Notes: a model not told the origin generated them from the sequence alone. A stretch of 64,000 nucleotides of DNA from CAYYFX01 sp964571855 (GCA_964571855.1 CAZNDO010000015.1:1-64000), one strand, 5' to 3'; counted from the first letter of the stretch, positions 15,994 to 26,940 are shown. Translations and numbers: made by a program.

Positions 15994-16815
15994 TCACTCC
16001 CCGCCCGGCGCGGGCGGGACGGGCGGGGACGCGGCGCCGACGACCACGAACACCTCCTCCAGCGCGGACAGGTCCACGAACGACTCCACCAGCACGCGCA
16101 GCGACCCCTGCGAGGGATCCGGCTCCAGCCCCGAGACCTCCCCGATGCGGATGCCCGCCGGGAACGTGCCGCCGAGCCCCGAGGTGACCACCACGTCCCC
16201 GAGCGCCGCCTCCGCGCGCAGCGGCACGAACGCGAGGTGCAGTCCCTTGCCCGGCGTCCAGTCCAGGATGCCGTCCACGCGGCTGCGCTCCAGGCGCACG
16301 GACACGCGGCACGACGGCGCGTCCAGCGGGCGGACCCATGCGGAGTGCGGTTCCAGGGAGACCACCTTCCCCGCCAGTCCCTGCGGCGTCATCACCGCCA
16401 GGCCCTCCCGGATGCCGTCGCGCGCGCCGCGATCGATCTTGTAGCCGGGACCCGGGCGCGACGCCTCGCGCGCGATCACGCGGGCGGCGACGAGGTTCCA
16501 CGCCACGGCCTCGCGGAAGCCGAGCATGCGCGAGAGCCGCTCCACCCGCGCCCCGTCCTCCTGCAGCGCATCGATGGTCAGCCGCGCGCGGGCCAGGGAC
16601 GCCCGCAGCGAGTCCGCCTCCGCCCGGCTCACCGTGAGACGCGTGCCGCGCGCCACCAGGCTCTGCACCGGGGTGAGCGCCGCGTCGTTCAGCGCACGCG
16701 CCACCGCGTCCTTCCGCGCCCCGGAAAGGAACATGAGGCTGACCGAAAGCAGCAGCACGAGCAGCAGGACGAGGAACTCGCCCCGCTTCGACAGGTAGTC
16801 CGCGAGGGGGGCCAC
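15994..16815 (-). CDS. mreC: Rod shape-determining protein MreC
   Basis: MreC is a single-pass periplasmic scaffold that links MreB to PBP2. The 273-residue protein has a short N-terminal tail, one membrane helix (FLVLLLVLLLSVSLMFLSG), a coiled coil (~residues 60-100, with ADSLRASLARARLTIDALQ), and a beta-rich C-terminal region with KIDRGARDGIREGLAVMTP and GLAGKVV, the MreC core pattern. It starts with GTG, eight bases after mreB. Confidence 0.94.
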   Translation of the reverse strand: MAPLADYLSKRGEFLVLLLVLLLSVSLMFLSGARKDAVARALNDAALTPVQSLVARGTRLTVSRAEADSLRASLARARLTIDALQEDGARVERLSRMLGFREAVAWNLVAARVIAREASRPGPGYKIDRGARDGIREGLAVMTPQGLAGKVVSLEPHSAWVRPLDAPSCRVSVRLERSRVDGILDWTPGKGLHLAFVPLRAEAALGDVVVTSGLGGTFPAGIRIGEVSGLEPDPSQGSLRVLVESFVDLSALEEVFVVVGAASPPVPPAPGGE

Positions 16816-16823
16816 CGCGCGCC

Positions 16824-17864
16824 CTACCTGCGATCGCGCTTCAGGAGGACCTTCTCGTACCGCTCCAGGTTCTCGAGCACCTTGCCGGCCCCGAGCACGA
16901 CGGCGGTCAGCGGATCCTCCACCACGTTGATGGGCAGGTTCGTCTTCTCGCGGATGTACACGTCCAGGCCGCGCAGCAGGGAGCCGCCGCCGGTCATGAC
17001 CATCCCCCGGTCCACGATGTCCGCGGCCAGCTCCGGCGGCGTGTCCTCCAGCGCGCGCTTCACGCCCCGCACGATCTCGTCCACGGGCTCCCGCAGCGCC
17101 TGGCGGATCTCCGCGGAGTTGATGCGCGCGGTCTTCGGGATCCCCTCCACGAGGTCCCGGCCCTTCACCTCGATCTCCTCGTCGCTGGCGCCGTCCAGGT
17201 GCGCGGAGCCGATGGCGATCTTGATGGCCTCCGCGGCCTGCTCGCCGATCAGCATGTTGTGCTTCTTCTTGATGGCCATGATCACGGCCTCGTTCATCTC
17301 GTCGCCGCCCACCTTGATGGACGTGCGCGCCACCATGCCCGACAGCGCGATGACCGCGATGTCGGTGGTGCCGCCGCCGATGTCGATGACCATGTTCCCC
17401 GCCGGCTTCTCCACCGGGAGGCCCACGCCGATGGCCGCCGCCATGGGCTCCGTGATGATGTAGACCTCGCGCACGCCCGCGTTCTCCGCGGAGTCCCGCA
17501 CCGCGCGCTCGTCGGACTCGTTGATCTCGGACGGCACGCAGATCACGGCGCGCGGGCGCACGAACGCCCGGCGCCCCTGGGCGCGGGTGATGAAGGCGCG
17601 GAGCATCTCCTCGGCGATGCCGACCTTCTCGATGACGCCGTCCTTCAGCGGGCGGATGACCTCGATGGAGTCCGGCGCGCGGCCCAGCATGGACTTCGCC
17701 TCGGTCCCGACCGCGATGACCTGGTCGGTGCCGCGCTCCACGGCGACCACGCTGGGCTCGTTCAGGACGATGCCGCGGCCCTGGATGTAGACCAGGGAGT
17801 AGGCGGTCCCCAGGTCGATGGCCATGTCGTTGGAGAGCAGGCTCCAGAGTTTCGAGAAAGGCAT
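16824..17864 (-). CDS. mreB: Rod shape-determining actin homologue MreB
   Basis: MreB forms membrane-bound filaments that guide the elongation machinery. The 346-residue protein has the actin-fold ATP loops: DLGTAYSLVYIQGRG (phosphate 1), DIGGGTTDIAVIALSG (phosphate 2) and MTGGGSLLRGLD (adenosine). I chose the ATG at 17864, which gives the conserved N-terminus MPFSKLWSLLSNDMAIDLGT; an upstream extension would be unlike the family. It is the first gene of a probable eight-gene operon mreB-mreC-mreD-mrdA-rodA-lgt-aroE-comF. Confidence 0.97.
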   Translation of the reverse strand: MPFSKLWSLLSNDMAIDLGTAYSLVYIQGRGIVLNEPSVVAVERGTDQVIAVGTEAKSMLGRAPDSIEVIRPLKDGVIEKVGIAEEMLRAFITRAQGRRAFVRPRAVICVPSEINESDERAVRDSAENAGVREVYIITEPMAAAIGVGLPVEKPAGNMVIDIGGGTTDIAVIALSGMVARTSIKVGGDEMNEAVIMAIKKKHNMLIGEQAAEAIKIAIGSAHLDGASDEEIEVKGRDLVEGIPKTARINSAEIRQALREPVDEIVRGVKRALEDTPPELAADIVDRGMVMTGGGSLLRGLDVYIREKTNLPINVVEDPLTAVVLGAGKVLENLERYEKVLLKRDRR

Positions 17865-17946
17865 CCCTTGCCCTCTTCGGTTCGCTCGCGAAGGGGTGAA
17901 GCGGTTCGATTCGCCCAATTCCGAGGCGTTTCGGGAAGCGGCGCGC

Positions 17947-17952
17947 AGTCTA
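17947..17952 (-). promoter_or_regulatory. Possible -10 element of the mre operon
   Basis: On the minus strand TAGACT lies about 80 bases before the mreB ATG; the hexamer 17 bases further up (TGGAAG) is a poor -35. The 129-base gap to purF has no better candidate. Confidence 0.35.
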
Positions 17953-17993
17953 CGCCCGTATCGGCGAATCTTCCACAGGAATGAAGCGCGATG

Positions 17994-19403
17994 TCAGGGG
18001 GCGTTCCGTATGACCCGCGCCTCCAGCCCGGCCTTGGAGGGCGTGCGGCGCCACCGCACGGGGTAGTCCCCGGTGAAGCAGGCCGCGCAGGCGCCCTCGC
18101 CCGACCCGCCGCGCACCGTCCGCAGCATCCGCTCCACCGAGAGGTAGCCCAGGGAGTCCACGCCGATGTACTGGCGGATCTCCTCCGGGCTGCGCCCGTG
18201 CGCGGCGAGCTCCGCGTGGGTGGGCATGTCGATCCCGTAGTAGCAGGGGTGCGCCACGGGCGGCGAGCTGACGCGGAAATGGATCTCCCGGGCGCCCGCC
18301 TCCCGGATGAGGCGGATGAGGTTGCGGCTGGTGGTGCCGCGGACGATGGAGTCGTCCACGACGACGACGCGCTTCCCGTCGATCGACTCGCGCACCACGT
18401 TGTACTTCAACCGCACGCCGAGGTTGCGCAGGGTCTGGCTGGGACGGATGAACGTGCGGCCGACGTAGTGGTTCCGGATGAGCCCGTGCTCCAGCGGGAT
18501 CCCGGACTCGCGCGAGAAGCCCAGGGCCGCGGCGTTCGAGGAGTCCGGCACGGACATCACGATGTCGGCGTCCGCGGGGTGCTCCCGGGCCAGCTCGCGG
18601 CCCAACTCCACGCGGATGTCGTTCACGCCGCGACCGAACGCGCGCGAGTCCGGGCGCGCGAAGTACACGTGCTCGAACACGCACTCGGCACGGGGGCCGG
18701 GGACGCCGAACGTGTGCGAGACGGGCTCGCCCGCGCCCAGCACGATCATCTCGCCCGGCTCGATCTCGCGCAGGTACTCCGCGTCCAGGATGTCCAGCGC
18801 GCAGCTCTCCGAGGCCAGGACCCACGCGCCGTCCTTCCGTCCCAGGCAGAGCGGGCGGAAGCCCTGCGGGTCCCGGATGCCGATCAGCGACGCCGGCGTG
18901 AGCGCCACGAGGGAGTACGCGCCGCGGATCCGCGACAGCGCCTGCCGCATCCGGCCCACGATGTCGTCCTGCCGCGCGCGCGCCAGCAGGTGCACGATGA
19001 CCTCGCTGTCCACGGTGGACTGGAAGATGGAGCCGAGGTGCTCGCACTCCTCGCGCAGCTCCCCGGCGTTCACCAGGTTGCCGTTGTGCGCGAGGGCGAT
19101 GGCGCCGTCCCGCTGCACGGCCACGAGCGGCTGCAGGTTCGCGGCGTGGTCCGCGCCGGTGGTGGAGTAGCGGTTGTGGCCGATGGCCGCCGCGCCGGGG
19201 AGCCCGGCGAACGTGTCCTCCGCGAACACCTCCGCCACGAGCCCGCGCCCGCGATGCACGTGCAGGAGCCGCCCGTCCGTGGAGCAGATCCCCGCGCCCT
19301 CCTGCCCGCGGTGCTGCAGCGCGTACAGGCCCAGGTACGTGAGCCACGCCGCCTCGGGGTGTCCCCAGATCCCGAACACCCCGCACTTCTCGCGCATGTC
19401 CAT
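17994..19403 (-). CDS. purF: Amidophosphoribosyltransferase
   Basis: PurF makes phosphoribosylamine from PRPP and glutamine, the first step of purine synthesis. The 469-residue protein starts MDMREKCGVFGI, so a six-residue propeptide would be removed to expose Cys7 as the N-terminal glutaminase nucleophile. Ntn-hydrolase motifs RYSTTG and HNGNLVN follow. The phosphoribosyltransferase half has the PRPP loop VVVVDDSIVRGTTS. The C-terminus ACAACFTGDYP is typical of the Bacillus-type enzyme. The ATG at 19403 follows an AAGGCGAG purine stretch and lies 17 bases after purS. It is the last gene of the pur block. Confidence 0.96.
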   Translation of the reverse strand: MDMREKCGVFGIWGHPEAAWLTYLGLYALQHRGQEGAGICSTDGRLLHVHRGRGLVAEVFAEDTFAGLPGAAAIGHNRYSTTGADHAANLQPLVAVQRDGAIALAHNGNLVNAGELREECEHLGSIFQSTVDSEVIVHLLARARQDDIVGRMRQALSRIRGAYSLVALTPASLIGIRDPQGFRPLCLGRKDGAWVLASESCALDILDAEYLREIEPGEMIVLGAGEPVSHTFGVPGPRAECVFEHVYFARPDSRAFGRGVNDIRVELGRELAREHPADADIVMSVPDSSNAAALGFSRESGIPLEHGLIRNHYVGRTFIRPSQTLRNLGVRLKYNVVRESIDGKRVVVVDDSIVRGTTSRNLIRLIREAGAREIHFRVSSPPVAHPCYYGIDMPTHAELAAHGRSPEEIRQYIGVDSLGYLSVERMLRTVRGGSGEGACAACFTGDYPVRWRRTPSKAGLEARVIRNAP

Positions 19404-19420
19404 GGCCTCGCCTTCCCCGT

Positions 19421-19924
19421 TCACGGCGCCGTCACCGCCGTCTCCACGTCCTGCGCGTGCGGGTTCGCCAGCAACCCGGCGCCGCGACCGTCCCGCCCCG
19501 CGACCTCGCGCGCGAGCCGCTCGGCCTCGTCGCGCGACGCCGGCAGCTCCAGCGTCCACTGCACGGACCGCGAGACGCCCTCGATCCCGCGCAGGCCCAG
19601 CCGCTCCCGCACCGAACGGAGCACCGACGCCCCCTTCGGGTCCACCCGGTCCCGGACGGTCACGCGGACCCGCGCGCCGCCGTCCGCCGCCGGCGCGGGC
19701 GCGCCGCCGTCCCGCGTCCAGCGGTGGATGTTCGGGTTCGCCACGAGCGTGGTCTCCTCCAGCACGCGGGTCACGTCCTTCTCGCCGCCGGGCGCCACGG
19801 AGAAGGTCCACACCTCCGCACGATCGACGCGCGCGAGCGAGGGCCAGCGGACGCGCAGGGCGTCCTCGGCGGCGTCCCGCACCAGATCCCGGATCTTCCG
19901 GCGCACCTGCACGTCCACGGTCAT
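19421..19924 (-). CDS. purS: FGAM synthase subunit PurS, double-length
   Basis: PurS is the small bridging subunit of FGAM synthase that joins PurL and PurQ. A usual PurS is about 80-85 residues; this one has 167. The C-terminal half (~86-165) is a normal PurS (VRVTVRDRVDPKGASVLRSV, GLLANPHAQDVE). The N-terminal half (~1-70) looks like a second, diverged unit, with EVWTFSVAPGG and VANPNIHRW at the equivalent places. It may act as a covalent pseudo-dimer. The ATG at 19924 overlaps the purQ stop (ATGA), and purL and purQ lie directly upstream. Confidence 0.88.
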   Translation of the reverse strand: MTVDVQVRRKIRDLVRDAAEDALRVRWPSLARVDRAEVWTFSVAPGGEKDVTRVLEETTLVANPNIHRWTRDGGAPAPAADGGARVRVTVRDRVDPKGASVLRSVRERLGLRGIEGVSRSVQWTLELPASRDEAERLAREVAGRDGRGAGLLANPHAQDVETAVTAP

Positions 19925-20694
19925 GCCGCCGCCCTCCGCAGCATCCCGGCGAAGCGCTCGAAGAAGACGCGCCCCGGTCCCGGGGCGTCCCGCCCGCCGC
20001 CGCGCTTCGCGGCCGCCCAGGCGCCGCCGATCTCCAGCGGGAGCTGCCAGGCCCAGTTCGCGCGCTCGGGGTGCGGCATGATGGCCACGACGTTCCCGCC
20101 GGCGTTGCGCATGGCCGCCGCGTTGTCCCAGGCCCCGTTCGGGTTCACGGGCCAGCCGGGCGCCGGGTTCCCCGACGCGTCCGACCAGCGGGCGCACACG
20201 AGGCCGAGCCGCGTGGCCTCCTTCCGCACGGCCTCGTCCGCCGAGACGAAGCGCCCCTCCGCGTGCGCGAACGGGAGCGGCACGGGCCCGTCGAAGAGGT
20301 CGCCCGCGACCCAGCGCCAGTCGCACAGGTAGCCCGTGCGCTTGCCGGAGTCGTTGAGCGCCAGCGCCATCTCCACGCGCCCCGGCGTGATCCCCGGCAC
20401 GAGCCCCGCCTCCAGGAGGATCTGCGCCCCGTTGCAGATGCCGGCGACCGGCCGGCCGGCCTCCGCCGCGCGCGCGATCGTCTCCATCGCCGGATGCCGC
20501 GCCGCCACCGCGCCCGCGCGGATGCGGTCCTCGTAGGAGAAGCCGCCCGGCAGCACGTAGCCGTCGAAGGCGCCGAGACGCGCCGCGCCCTCGTTCGCGC
20601 GGACGATCTCCGGCGTGACGCCCACGCTCGCGAGCGCGCGCGCCGTCTCGTCCTCGCAGTTCATGCCCGGGAACAGGATCACCCCGACTCTCAT
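19921..20694 (-). CDS. purQ: FGAM synthase glutaminase subunit PurQ
   Basis: PurQ releases ammonia from glutamine and passes it to PurL. The 257-residue protein has a class I glutamine amidotransferase fold: VGVILFPGMNCEDE, the oxyanion region YVLPGGFSYEDRIRAGA, nucleophile Cys87 in GICNGAQ, and MPHPER with the catalytic His/Glu pair. The ATG at 20694 lies 14 bases after the purL stop. Slightly longer than the Bacillus protein, otherwise ordinary. Confidence 0.96.
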   Translation of the reverse strand: MRVGVILFPGMNCEDETARALASVGVTPEIVRANEGAARLGAFDGYVLPGGFSYEDRIRAGAVAARHPAMETIARAAEAGRPVAGICNGAQILLEAGLVPGITPGRVEMALALNDSGKRTGYLCDWRWVAGDLFDGPVPLPFAHAEGRFVSADEAVRKEATRLGLVCARWSDASGNPAPGWPVNPNGAWDNAAAMRNAGGNVVAIMPHPERANWAWQLPLEIGGAWAAAKRGGGRDAPGPGRVFFERFAGMLRRAAA

Positions 20695-20708
20695 CGCCCC
20701 TCCCGCGG

Positions 20709-23048
20709 CTACTCCATCCACTTCGCGAAGGAGCGGCCCCATGCGGCCGCCAGCTCCTCGCCGGTCCAGGTCCACGCGCCGGCCGCGCCGCGCACGCGCA
20801 GCTCCGGACGTTCGGTGACCCGCGCGATCTCCGTCCATGGCACGCCGTTCAGCTCCGGCGGCGGTCCGCCGGCGTCCAGCTCCAGCAGGTACGCGCCCGT
20901 CTCCGAGAACAGGCGCTCGAAGTCCCCCGCGCCGGCGAGGCCGGAGACGTCCGCATCCAGTCCCAGGCGCGGCTCCCCCCACGCGCCGAGCATCATCTCG
21001 GCCAGCGCCGTGATCAGCCCGCCGGCCGCGACATCCGTCGCGGCGCGCACCTTCCCGGCCTCGGCCAGCGCCAGCACCGCACGTCCGCAGCGCCGCTCCA
21101 GGGCGAAGTCCGGGCGCGGCACGTTCCCGCGTTCCGGCTGGCCGATCAGGCGCGCCGCCTCGGATCCGCCCAGCTCGTCCCGCCGCTCGCCGACCAGCAC
21201 GATCCGGTTCCCCGCGCGCGCGAGCCGCACGCCGGCCGCCTTCGCCGCGTCGGGCAGCGCGCCCACGCAGCACACGATGGGCGAGGGCGGCACCGCGCGC
21301 CCGGCGGCCGACTCGTTGTACAGGCTCACGTTGCCGCTCACGAAGGGCAGCGGCACGAGCTCCTCGAGCTCCAGCGTGCCGATGCCGCGCGCCGCATCCG
21401 CCATGCCGCGGATGGCCTCCTCCAGGTCCCGGAAGACCTCCGGCTTCTCCGGGTTCCCGAAGTTCAGGCAGTCCGTGAGCGCGCGCGGGCGCGCGCCCGT
21501 GGCCACCACGTTCCGCACGGCCTCGGCCACCGCGTTCGCGCCGCCGAGGTACGGATCCAGCTCCCCGTGCCGCGGGTTCCCATCCACCGCGAGCGCGACC
21601 CCCAGCGGCGACCCCGGCACCGGGCACGCCACGCCCGCGCCCGACTCGCCCGGCCGGAAGTACGTGCCGCCGCGGACCTCCTGGTCGTAGTGCGAGAAGA
21701 GGGCGCGCTTGGACGCGATGTTCGCCGATGCGAGCACGCGCAGCGCCAGCTCCCGCGGATCCCCGGCGAAGGACACGGGGACCGCCGTGCGCGCGCGCGG
21801 CGGCGCGGCGGTCCGCGGGGCCGTGACGCCCGCCGTGATATCCGCGGTCCGGGCCTGCGCCACGACCTCGCCGCGCCACGTGACGCGCATCACGTCCTCG
21901 TCCGGCAGGAACCGCCCGATCACCGAGGCCGCGGCGCCGCGACTCACCTTCGAGAGCTCGTGCGCCTCGTTGTGGATGCGCAGCACCTCCGGCGTGAAGC
22001 TCCGCGGGACCGCCCAGCCGAAACGCTCCTGCGTCTCCGCGCACGCGATGACCTCCGGGCCGATGCCCTCCTCCTGCAGGTGCACCGCGTCCAGGTCCAC
22101 CTCCACGCCCACGCCGCCGGCGTGCGCGATCTCCGAGGCCACGCACGCGATGCCGCCGGCGCCCAGGTCCTTGAACCCCACCGGGATGCCGCGCGCGTGC
22201 GCCAGCGCCAGCACCTCGAGCGTGGCGTTGCGCAGCACGCGCTTGAGGAACGGGTCCGGCACCTGCACGGCGGAGCGGTTGTCCTCCTCCTCGTCCAGGA
22301 TGCGCGACGCCATGGCCGCGCCGCCGAAGCCGGACGAGTCCGTGCCCTTGCCCACGAGCACCAGGTCGTACGGCTCCGTGCGCGCCTGCGGCGGCACCGC
22401 GCTGTGCACCAGCCCGTCCGCCGGCATGATGCCCGCCGCGATCACGTTCACGAGGCAGTTGTCGTCGTAGCCGGGGTGGAAGACCGTCTCGCCGCCGAGG
22501 TTCGGCACCCCCAGCGGGTTCGCGTACCCGGAGATGCCCTCCACCACGCCGGCCATGATCTCGCGGCTGCGCTCCGCGTTCTCGCCCTCGAGGTCCCCGA
22601 AGCGGAGCGAGTCCAGCACGGCGAACACGTCCGCGCCCATGCAGTACACGTCGCGCACGATCCCGCCGATGCCCGTGGCCGCGCCCTCGTAGGGCACCAC
22701 CTGGCTGGGGTGGTTGTGGCTCTCGTGGCCGATGACGCACGCGTAGCGCCGCCCGGCGTGCTCCCCCACGTCCACCACGCCGGCGTCCTCGGTGGGGCCG
22801 AGGATCACGAACGGGCTGCCGGTGGGCAGGTGCTTCTTCAGGAGCGGCCGGGACGACTTGTACGAGCAGTGCTCCGACCACATCGTGTTGAAGAGGTGCG
22901 CCTCCAGCAGGGTGGGATCCCGTCCCAGGAGCCGGGCCAGCGAGCGCGCCTCCTCCAGCGTGAAGTGCAGCCCGTGCCGCGCGCACTGCGCGCGCACCGC
23001 GTCCGGCGCGCCGGCGGCGAACTCCAGCCGCTCCGCCCCGGGCAGCAC
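20709..23048 (-). CDS. purL: FGAM synthase large subunit PurL (small type)
   Basis: PurL catalyses the ATP-dependent amidation of FGAR to FGAM, the fourth step of purine synthesis, together with PurS and PurQ. The ~779-residue length fits the small PurL type that needs separate PurS and PurQ. Motifs include MWSEHCSYKSSRPLLK, GHESHNHPSQVVPYEGAATG and LGGETVFHPGYDDN. I prefer the GTG at 23048, which has GGGGGAG eight bases upstream, over the TTG at 23075 that would overlap the purB end. The gene sits in purB-purL-purQ-purS-purF order. Confidence 0.96.
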   Translation of the reverse strand: MLPGAERLEFAAGAPDAVRAQCARHGLHFTLEEARSLARLLGRDPTLLEAHLFNTMWSEHCSYKSSRPLLKKHLPTGSPFVILGPTEDAGVVDVGEHAGRRYACVIGHESHNHPSQVVPYEGAATGIGGIVRDVYCMGADVFAVLDSLRFGDLEGENAERSREIMAGVVEGISGYANPLGVPNLGGETVFHPGYDDNCLVNVIAAGIMPADGLVHSAVPPQARTEPYDLVLVGKGTDSSGFGGAAMASRILDEEEDNRSAVQVPDPFLKRVLRNATLEVLALAHARGIPVGFKDLGAGGIACVASEIAHAGGVGVEVDLDAVHLQEEGIGPEVIACAETQERFGWAVPRSFTPEVLRIHNEAHELSKVSRGAAASVIGRFLPDEDVMRVTWRGEVVAQARTADITAGVTAPRTAAPPRARTAVPVSFAGDPRELALRVLASANIASKRALFSHYDQEVRGGTYFRPGESGAGVACPVPGSPLGVALAVDGNPRHGELDPYLGGANAVAEAVRNVVATGARPRALTDCLNFGNPEKPEVFRDLEEAIRGMADAARGIGTLELEELVPLPFVSGNVSLYNESAAGRAVPPSPIVCCVGALPDAAKAAGVRLARAGNRIVLVGERRDELGGSEAARLIGQPERGNVPRPDFALERRCGRAVLALAEAGKVRAATDVAAGGLITALAEMMLGAWGEPRLGLDADVSGLAGAGDFERLFSETGAYLLELDAGGPPPELNGVPWTEIARVTERPELRVRGAAGAWTWTGEELAAAWGRSFAKWME

Positions 23049-23064
23049 GCCCGCCGCTCCCCCG

Positions 23065-24380
23065 TCAGCCTGCAAGGACCTTCTCCTTCCGTCCGATGCC
23101 CAGCCGGTCGAACACGACGTCCACGTTGCGCAGGGCGCGCTCCAGCGACAAGGCCGCGTCCACGCCCTTCTCCCCGATCCAGCCGGGAACGTCCGGGTCC
23201 GAGAGCAGCGCCTGCCGGAACGTGATGCCCTCGTCCCAGACGCGCGCGGCGCAGCGCTGCACGACCACGTACGCCTCCTCCCGCGTGCGCCCCGCCCGCA
23301 CGAGGTCCAGCAGCAGGTTCTGCGAGAATGGCAGCCCGCGCATGCGGTCCAGGTTCGCCCGCATGTTCTCCGGGTACACCACCAGGTTCCGCACCAGCGC
23401 CGCCGTGCGGTCCAGCAGGTAGTCCAGCGTGATGCAGCCGTCCGGCAGGATCACGCGCTCGGCCGACGAGTGGCTGATGTCCCGCTCGTGCCACAGCGCC
23501 ACGTTCTCCAGCGCCACCACGAGGTTGCCGCGCAGCACCCGCGCCAACCCGCAGATCCGCTCCGCCAGGATGGGGTTCCGCTTGTGCGGCATGGACGACG
23601 AGCCGGTCTGCGCCTTCGAGAACTCCTCCTGCACCTCGCGCACCTCGGTGCGGTGCAGGTGCCGGACCTCCAGCGCGATCTTCTCCAGCGACGCCGCGGT
23701 CACCGCCAGCGCGAACGCGAACTCCGCGTGCCGGTCCCGCTGCAGGATCTGCGTGGACACGGGCGCGGGGCGCAGCCCCAGCCGCCGGCACGCGTCCTCC
23801 TCGATCTCCGGCTCCAGGTGCGCGAAGGTGCCGACCGCGCCCGAGACCTTGCCCACCGAGATCCCGCGCTGCGCGGCGAGCAGCCGCTCGCGGTCCCGCC
23901 CCAGCTCCTCCCAGAACACGGCCAGCTTCAGCCCGAACGTGGTGGGCTCCGCGTGCACGCCGTGGGTGCGCCCGATCATCGGGGTGGCGCGGTGCTCCAG
24001 GGCGCGCGCGGCCACGGCCTCGCGCAGCCGGTCGATGCCGGCGAGGAGCTGCCCGGCCGCCTCCTTCAGCAGCAGCGCCCAGGACGTGTCCACGACGTCC
24101 GAGGACGTGACGCCGAGGTGCACCCAGCGCGCCGCCGGCCCCACGTGCTCCGTGACGTTGCGCAGGAACGCCACCACGTCGTGGTTCGTCTCCTTCTCGA
24201 TCTCCGCGATCCGCGCGGCGTCCACGCGCGCCTTCGCCTTCACCTCGGCCAGGTCCGCCGCCGGCACCTCCCCGCGCGCGGCCAGCGCCTCCAGGATGGC
24301 GATCTCCACGGCCAGGTAGACCTCGAACCGGCGCTGGTCCGAGAACAGGTTCCGCATGGCCGGACGCGAGTACCGTTCGA

Positions 24381-24384
<4 letters not shown>
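23065..24384 (-). CDS. purB: Adenylosuccinate lyase
   Basis: PurB cleaves fumarate from SAICAR and from adenylosuccinate, acting twice in purine synthesis. The 439-residue protein starts MIERYSRPAMRNLFSDQRRF and carries TSSDVVDTSWALLL, GRTHGVHAEPTTFG with the catalytic histidine, and the fumarase-superfamily loop GSSSMPHKRNPILAE with the catalytic serine. The ATG at 24384 overlaps the htrA stop (ATGA). Length and motifs are those of the short bacterial (Bacillus/Thermotoga) type. Confidence 0.97.
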
Positions 24385-25526
<1,142 letters not shown>

Positions 25527-26183
25527 CTAGATCTTGGCCCCCGTGGACGCCCAGTCCTTCAGGAACTGCGCGATGCCGAGGTCCGTCAGCGGGTGGTGGA
25601 ACATCTTCTCCAGCACGGCGAACGGCATCGTGGAGATGTGCGCGCCCGCGGTGGCGCAGTCCACCACGTGGGTGGGGCTGCGCAGGGACGCGGCCAGCAC
25701 CTCGGTCTCGATGCCGTAGTTCCCGAAGATCGTCACGAGGTCCCGGATCAGCTCGATGCCGAAGTGGCTCGTGTCGTCGATGCGGCCGATGAACGGGCTC
25801 ACGAAGTTCGCGCCGGCCTTCGCCGCGATCAGCGCCTGGTTCGCCGAGAAGATCAGCGTGACGTTCGTCTGGATCCCCTCGCCGCTCAGCGCGTGGACGG
25901 TCTTCATCCCTTCCACCGTCATCGGGATCTTCACCACGATGTTCTCGTGCAGGCGCGCGAGCTTCATGCCCTCCTCGAACATCTGCTCGTGCGTCTCGCC
26001 CACGACCTCGGCGTTCACCGGGCCGTCCACGATGGTGCAGATCTCCTTCAGCACCTCGCGGAAGTCCCCGCGGTGCTTCTCGCGCGCGAGCAGCGTGGGG
26101 TTCGTGGTCACGCCGTCCACGATGCCGAGATCCTGGTACTTGCGGATCTCGTCCACGTTCGCGGTGTCCAGGAAGAATTTCAC
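25527..26183 (-). CDS. Transaldolase, short FSA/TalC type
   Basis: A 218-residue transaldolase or fructose-6-phosphate aldolase. It transfers a dihydroxyacetone unit between sugar phosphates, linking the pentose phosphate route and glycolysis. Motifs are MKFFLDTANVDEIRK, GVTTNPTLL, Lys85 in VVKIPMT as the Schiff-base lysine, and VSPFIGRIDD. Many bacteria keep this short enzyme as their only transaldolase. The ATG at 26183 lies four bases after truA and the TAG stop abuts the htrA ATG. Confidence 0.94.
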   Translation of the reverse strand: MKFFLDTANVDEIRKYQDLGIVDGVTTNPTLLAREKHRGDFREVLKEICTIVDGPVNAEVVGETHEQMFEEGMKLARLHENIVVKIPMTVEGMKTVHALSGEGIQTNVTLIFSANQALIAAKAGANFVSPFIGRIDDTSHFGIELIRDLVTIFGNYGIETEVLAASLRSPTHVVDCATAGAHISTMPFAVLEKMFHHPLTDLGIAQFLKDWASTGAKI

Positions 26184-26187
26184 TTCG

Positions 26188-26940
26188 TCACCTCCCCTTG
26201 GTGGGGTCGTTCGGGTAGTCCACCGCCAGGAGGCAGAGCCCCTCCGGCGGCACGACGGGACCCGCCGCGCGTCGGTCGCGCGCCGCGATCACGTCGTCGA
26301 TCCACTCGGGCGGACGGGCGCCCCGGCCGACCTCGAGCAACGTTCCCACGATCGTTCGAACCATCTTCCGCAGGAACCGGTTCGCCGTGACGTCCAGGTC
26401 GAGGAACGGGCCGCGCCGCTCCACGGCGACCCGCTCCAGGAGGCACTCCGTTCCCTCGTCCGGCTCGATACCGGACGCGAAGCTCGCGAAATCCCGCCGG
26501 CCCGGCAGCCGCGCCGCCGCCGCCGCCATGGCCTCCGCGTCCGGCCCGCGATCCACCACCCACGCGAAGCGCCGGTGCAGGGCCGTGGGCCCGGGGTGCA
26601 GCCGGTAGCGGTAGTGCCGCCGCACGGCATCCCTCCGGGCATCGAACCCCGCGGGCGCGGACCCGGCCGAGCGCACCACCACGTCCCGCGGCAGGACCGC
26701 GTTCACCGAGCGGAGCGCCCCGGGCAGGTCCGCCGCCGTGGACAGGCTCACCACCTGCCCGGCCGCGTGCACGCCGGCGTCGGTCCGCCCCGCGCCCGTC
26801 ACCCGCACCTCCTCCCGGAGGACGGTGGCGAGCGCCCGCTTCAACTCGCCCTGCACGGTACGCGCGTCCGGCTGGACCTGCCAGCCCGCGAACTCGGTGC
26901 CGTCGTACTCCACGACCAGCTTCCACCAGGTCCCCTCCAA
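26188..26940 (-). CDS. truA: tRNA pseudouridine(38-40) synthase
   Basis: TruA converts uridines 38-40 of the tRNA anticodon arm to pseudouridine. The 250-residue protein has YDGTEFAGWQVQP, the catalytic Asp54 in GAGRTDAGVHA, and FLRKMVRTIVGTLLEVG near the C-terminus, all family hallmarks. The only sensible start is a TTG at 26940, directly after the ecfT stop, so translation may be coupled. Elsewhere ecfT-truA adjacency is common, which supports both calls. Confidence 0.95.
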   Translation of the reverse strand: MEGTWWKLVVEYDGTEFAGWQVQPDARTVQGELKRALATVLREEVRVTGAGRTDAGVHAAGQVVSLSTAADLPGALRSVNAVLPRDVVVRSAGSAPAGFDARRDAVRRHYRYRLHPGPTALHRRFAWVVDRGPDAEAMAAAAARLPGRRDFASFASGIEPDEGTECLLERVAVERRGPFLDLDVTANRFLRKMVRTIVGTLLEVGRGARPPEWIDDVIAARDRRAAGPVVPPEGLCLLAVDYPNDPTKGR

